Source: Chloroflexota bacterium
GTDB taxonomy: Bacteria > Chloroflexota > Dehalococcoidia > Dehalococcoidales > RBG-16-60-22
Assembly: GCA_016875955.1 (NCBI GenBank)
Contig: VGOH01000057.1
Coordinates: 1 to 7,067 of the forward strand
Direction: 5' to 3'
Length of the DNA stretch: 7,067 nt
Below, one piece after another: positions 6,266 to 7,067 of this stretch. Position 1 is the stretch's first letter. Each line of letters starts with the position of its first letter. The translations under genes were made by a program, and so were the position numbers. A model generated the notes under the pieces. The model ran no database searches, was not told where the DNA came from, and saw only the letters and a list, made by a program, of their open reading frames with translations.

Positions 6266-7067
6266 TTAGGCTTACCATTGACGGACAGAAAATAGAAGCC
6301 AGCGATGAGATGACCATCCTGCAAGCAGCGGCAACGCAGGGCATTTATATCCCGGCCATATGTGCCCACCCCATGCTCACCCCCGATGGCTCCTGCGGAC
6401 TGTGCCTGGTGGCAGTAGAGGGCGGGGAGGAGCCGGTTACCGCCTGCAACACCAGGGTGACCGATGGCATGGTCGTCCACACGGACACGCCTGAAGTTCA
6501 GGAGAAACGCAAGGCAGCCCTTACCAGACTCCTCGCCCATCACCCCTGCGAATGCCTCGTCTGCGAGCGGCGCGACCGCTGCGGGCCGTATGATATCTGT
6601 CTGCGCAATGTGGCGGTAACACAGCGCTGCGTCCTCTGCCCCAACAACGGCCAGTGCGAGCTGCAGCGAATTGTCGATTACATCGGGCTGGAAGGCGAAA
6701 AGGTTGCCTGGCAGTATCGCGGTCTGCCCGTTGACCGTGACAATCCCCTTTTTGAGAGAGACTATAACCTGTGCATTGGCTGCGCCCGCTGCGTGTATGC
6801 CTGCAAGGAGATACGCGGCATTGAGGCCATCAAGATGGGGGAACATGACGGCGACCGCTGGCCGGGGCCGTCTGATGATAAATCGCTGGTCACGTCCGGG
6901 TGCAAGTATTGCTGCGCCTGTGTGGAGGTCTGCCCCACCGGGGCGCTGATTGACAAGGCGGCCAAATGGCAGCCAGAGCTGAATCATGAGGAGGTAACCA
7001 ACCCCTGCAGCTACGCCTGCCCGGCCCATGTTGACGTCCCCCGCTATGTCCGACTTTGCGGTGAGGG
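6262..7067 (+). CDS. Multi-cluster iron-sulfur oxidoreductase, NuoG-like input module leading into a GltD-like part (3' end outside window)
   Basis: Probable cytoplasmic electron-transfer protein. The reading frame is open from ATG 6262 to the window edge (268 codons, no stop). The ATG overlaps the previous stop as ATGA, and GGAGT lies 11 bases upstream. Modules in order: a [2Fe-2S] ferredoxin-like domain (1-75; Cys34, 45, 48, 62); a NuoG-type His-Cys3 motif (His94, Cys98, 101, 107); a second CX2CX5C motif ending in ELQ (Cys123, 126, 132); two [4Fe-4S] ferredoxin motifs (Cys171, 174, 177, 181 and Cys214, 217, 220, 224-Pro); and from about 248 a CSYACPAHVDVPRYVRL segment like the N-terminal Fe-S domain of GltD and related NAD(P)H-dependent flavoproteins. 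The visible 268 residues hold 24 cysteines. The unseen remainder is expected to bind FAD and NAD(P), by family analogy. Hydrogenase (HydA/HymD-like) and formate dehydrogenase alpha subunits share the N-terminal modules, but the GltD-like segment argues against them. It may pass electrons between ferredoxin and NAD(P)H for the pathway (inference). Confidence 0.85.
   Translation, partial: MIRLTIDGQKIEASDEMTILQAAATQGIYIPAICAHPMLTPDGSCGLCLVAVEGGEEPVTACNTRVTDGMVVHTDTPEVQEKRKAALTRLLAHHPCECLVCERRDRCGPYDICLRNVAVTQRCVLCPNNGQCELQRIVDYIGLEGEKVAWQYRGLPVDRDNPLFERDYNLCIGCARCVYACKEIRGIEAIKMGEHDGDRWPGPSDDKSLVTSGCKYCCACVEVCPTGALIDKAAKWQPELNHEEVTNPCSYACPAHVDVPRYVRLCGE

Noticed and set aside
6175..7029. Antisense open frame of 284 codons opposite the oxidoreductase
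   Set aside because: The + strand frame has five ordered iron-sulfur motifs and a coupled ATGA start; the antisense product has no recognisable motif.

Overview
The window lies inside a carbonyl-branch Wood-Ljungdahl (reductive acetyl-CoA) gene cluster. All genes are on the + strand and closely packed. In order they are: the 3' part of a Ni-Fe carbon monoxide dehydrogenase catalytic subunit (cooS/acsA), acetyl-CoA synthase (acsB), the large subunit of the corrinoid iron-sulfur protein (acsC), methyltetrahydrofolate:corrinoid methyltransferase (acsE), a DUF3786-type protein, and the 5' part of a cysteine-rich iron-sulfur oxidoreductase that is cut by the right edge.

The organism is probably an anaerobic bacterium with moderately high GC. 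The 735-residue AcsB has the N-terminal domain of bacterial enzymes, which the shorter archaeal CdhC lacks, and the CODH is of the bacterial CooS/AcsA type. The gene order and protein style fit an uncultured Chloroflexota/Dehalococcoidia-like lineage or another acetogen-like or sulfate-reducer-like anaerobe. The lineage is an inference; no taxonomic marker is present.

Layout: 1-1017 cooS (5' end outside the window); a 34-base gap; 1052-3259 acsB; a 15-base gap; 3275-4621 acsC; a 10-base gap holding a near-ideal Shine-Dalgarno; 4632-5510 acsE; a 62-base gap with competing short inverted repeats; 5573-6265 DUF3786 protein; a 4-base ATGA overlap; 6262-7067 oxidoreductase (3' end outside). No rRNA, tRNA, CRISPR array, insertion sequence, convincing internal promoter or terminator was seen. 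No gene-free stretch exceeds 62 bases.

How the genes work together: AcsE moves the methyl group of methyl-tetrahydrofolate to the cobalt of the corrinoid protein (AcsC, with AcsD as partner). CooS reduces CO2 to CO (or the reverse). AcsB joins the methyl group, CO and CoA into acetyl-CoA. The last gene looks like an electron-transfer module that could link the pathway's low-potential electrons to a flavin and pyridine-nucleotide site. The metal-site residues that can be checked are intact in cooS, acsB and acsC, and the pterin-site residues are intact in acsE, so the system looks functional. The points most worth a second look are the absence of acsD from this stretch, the DUF3786 gene coupled to the redox gene, and the unusual tandem cysteine motifs in that redox protein.
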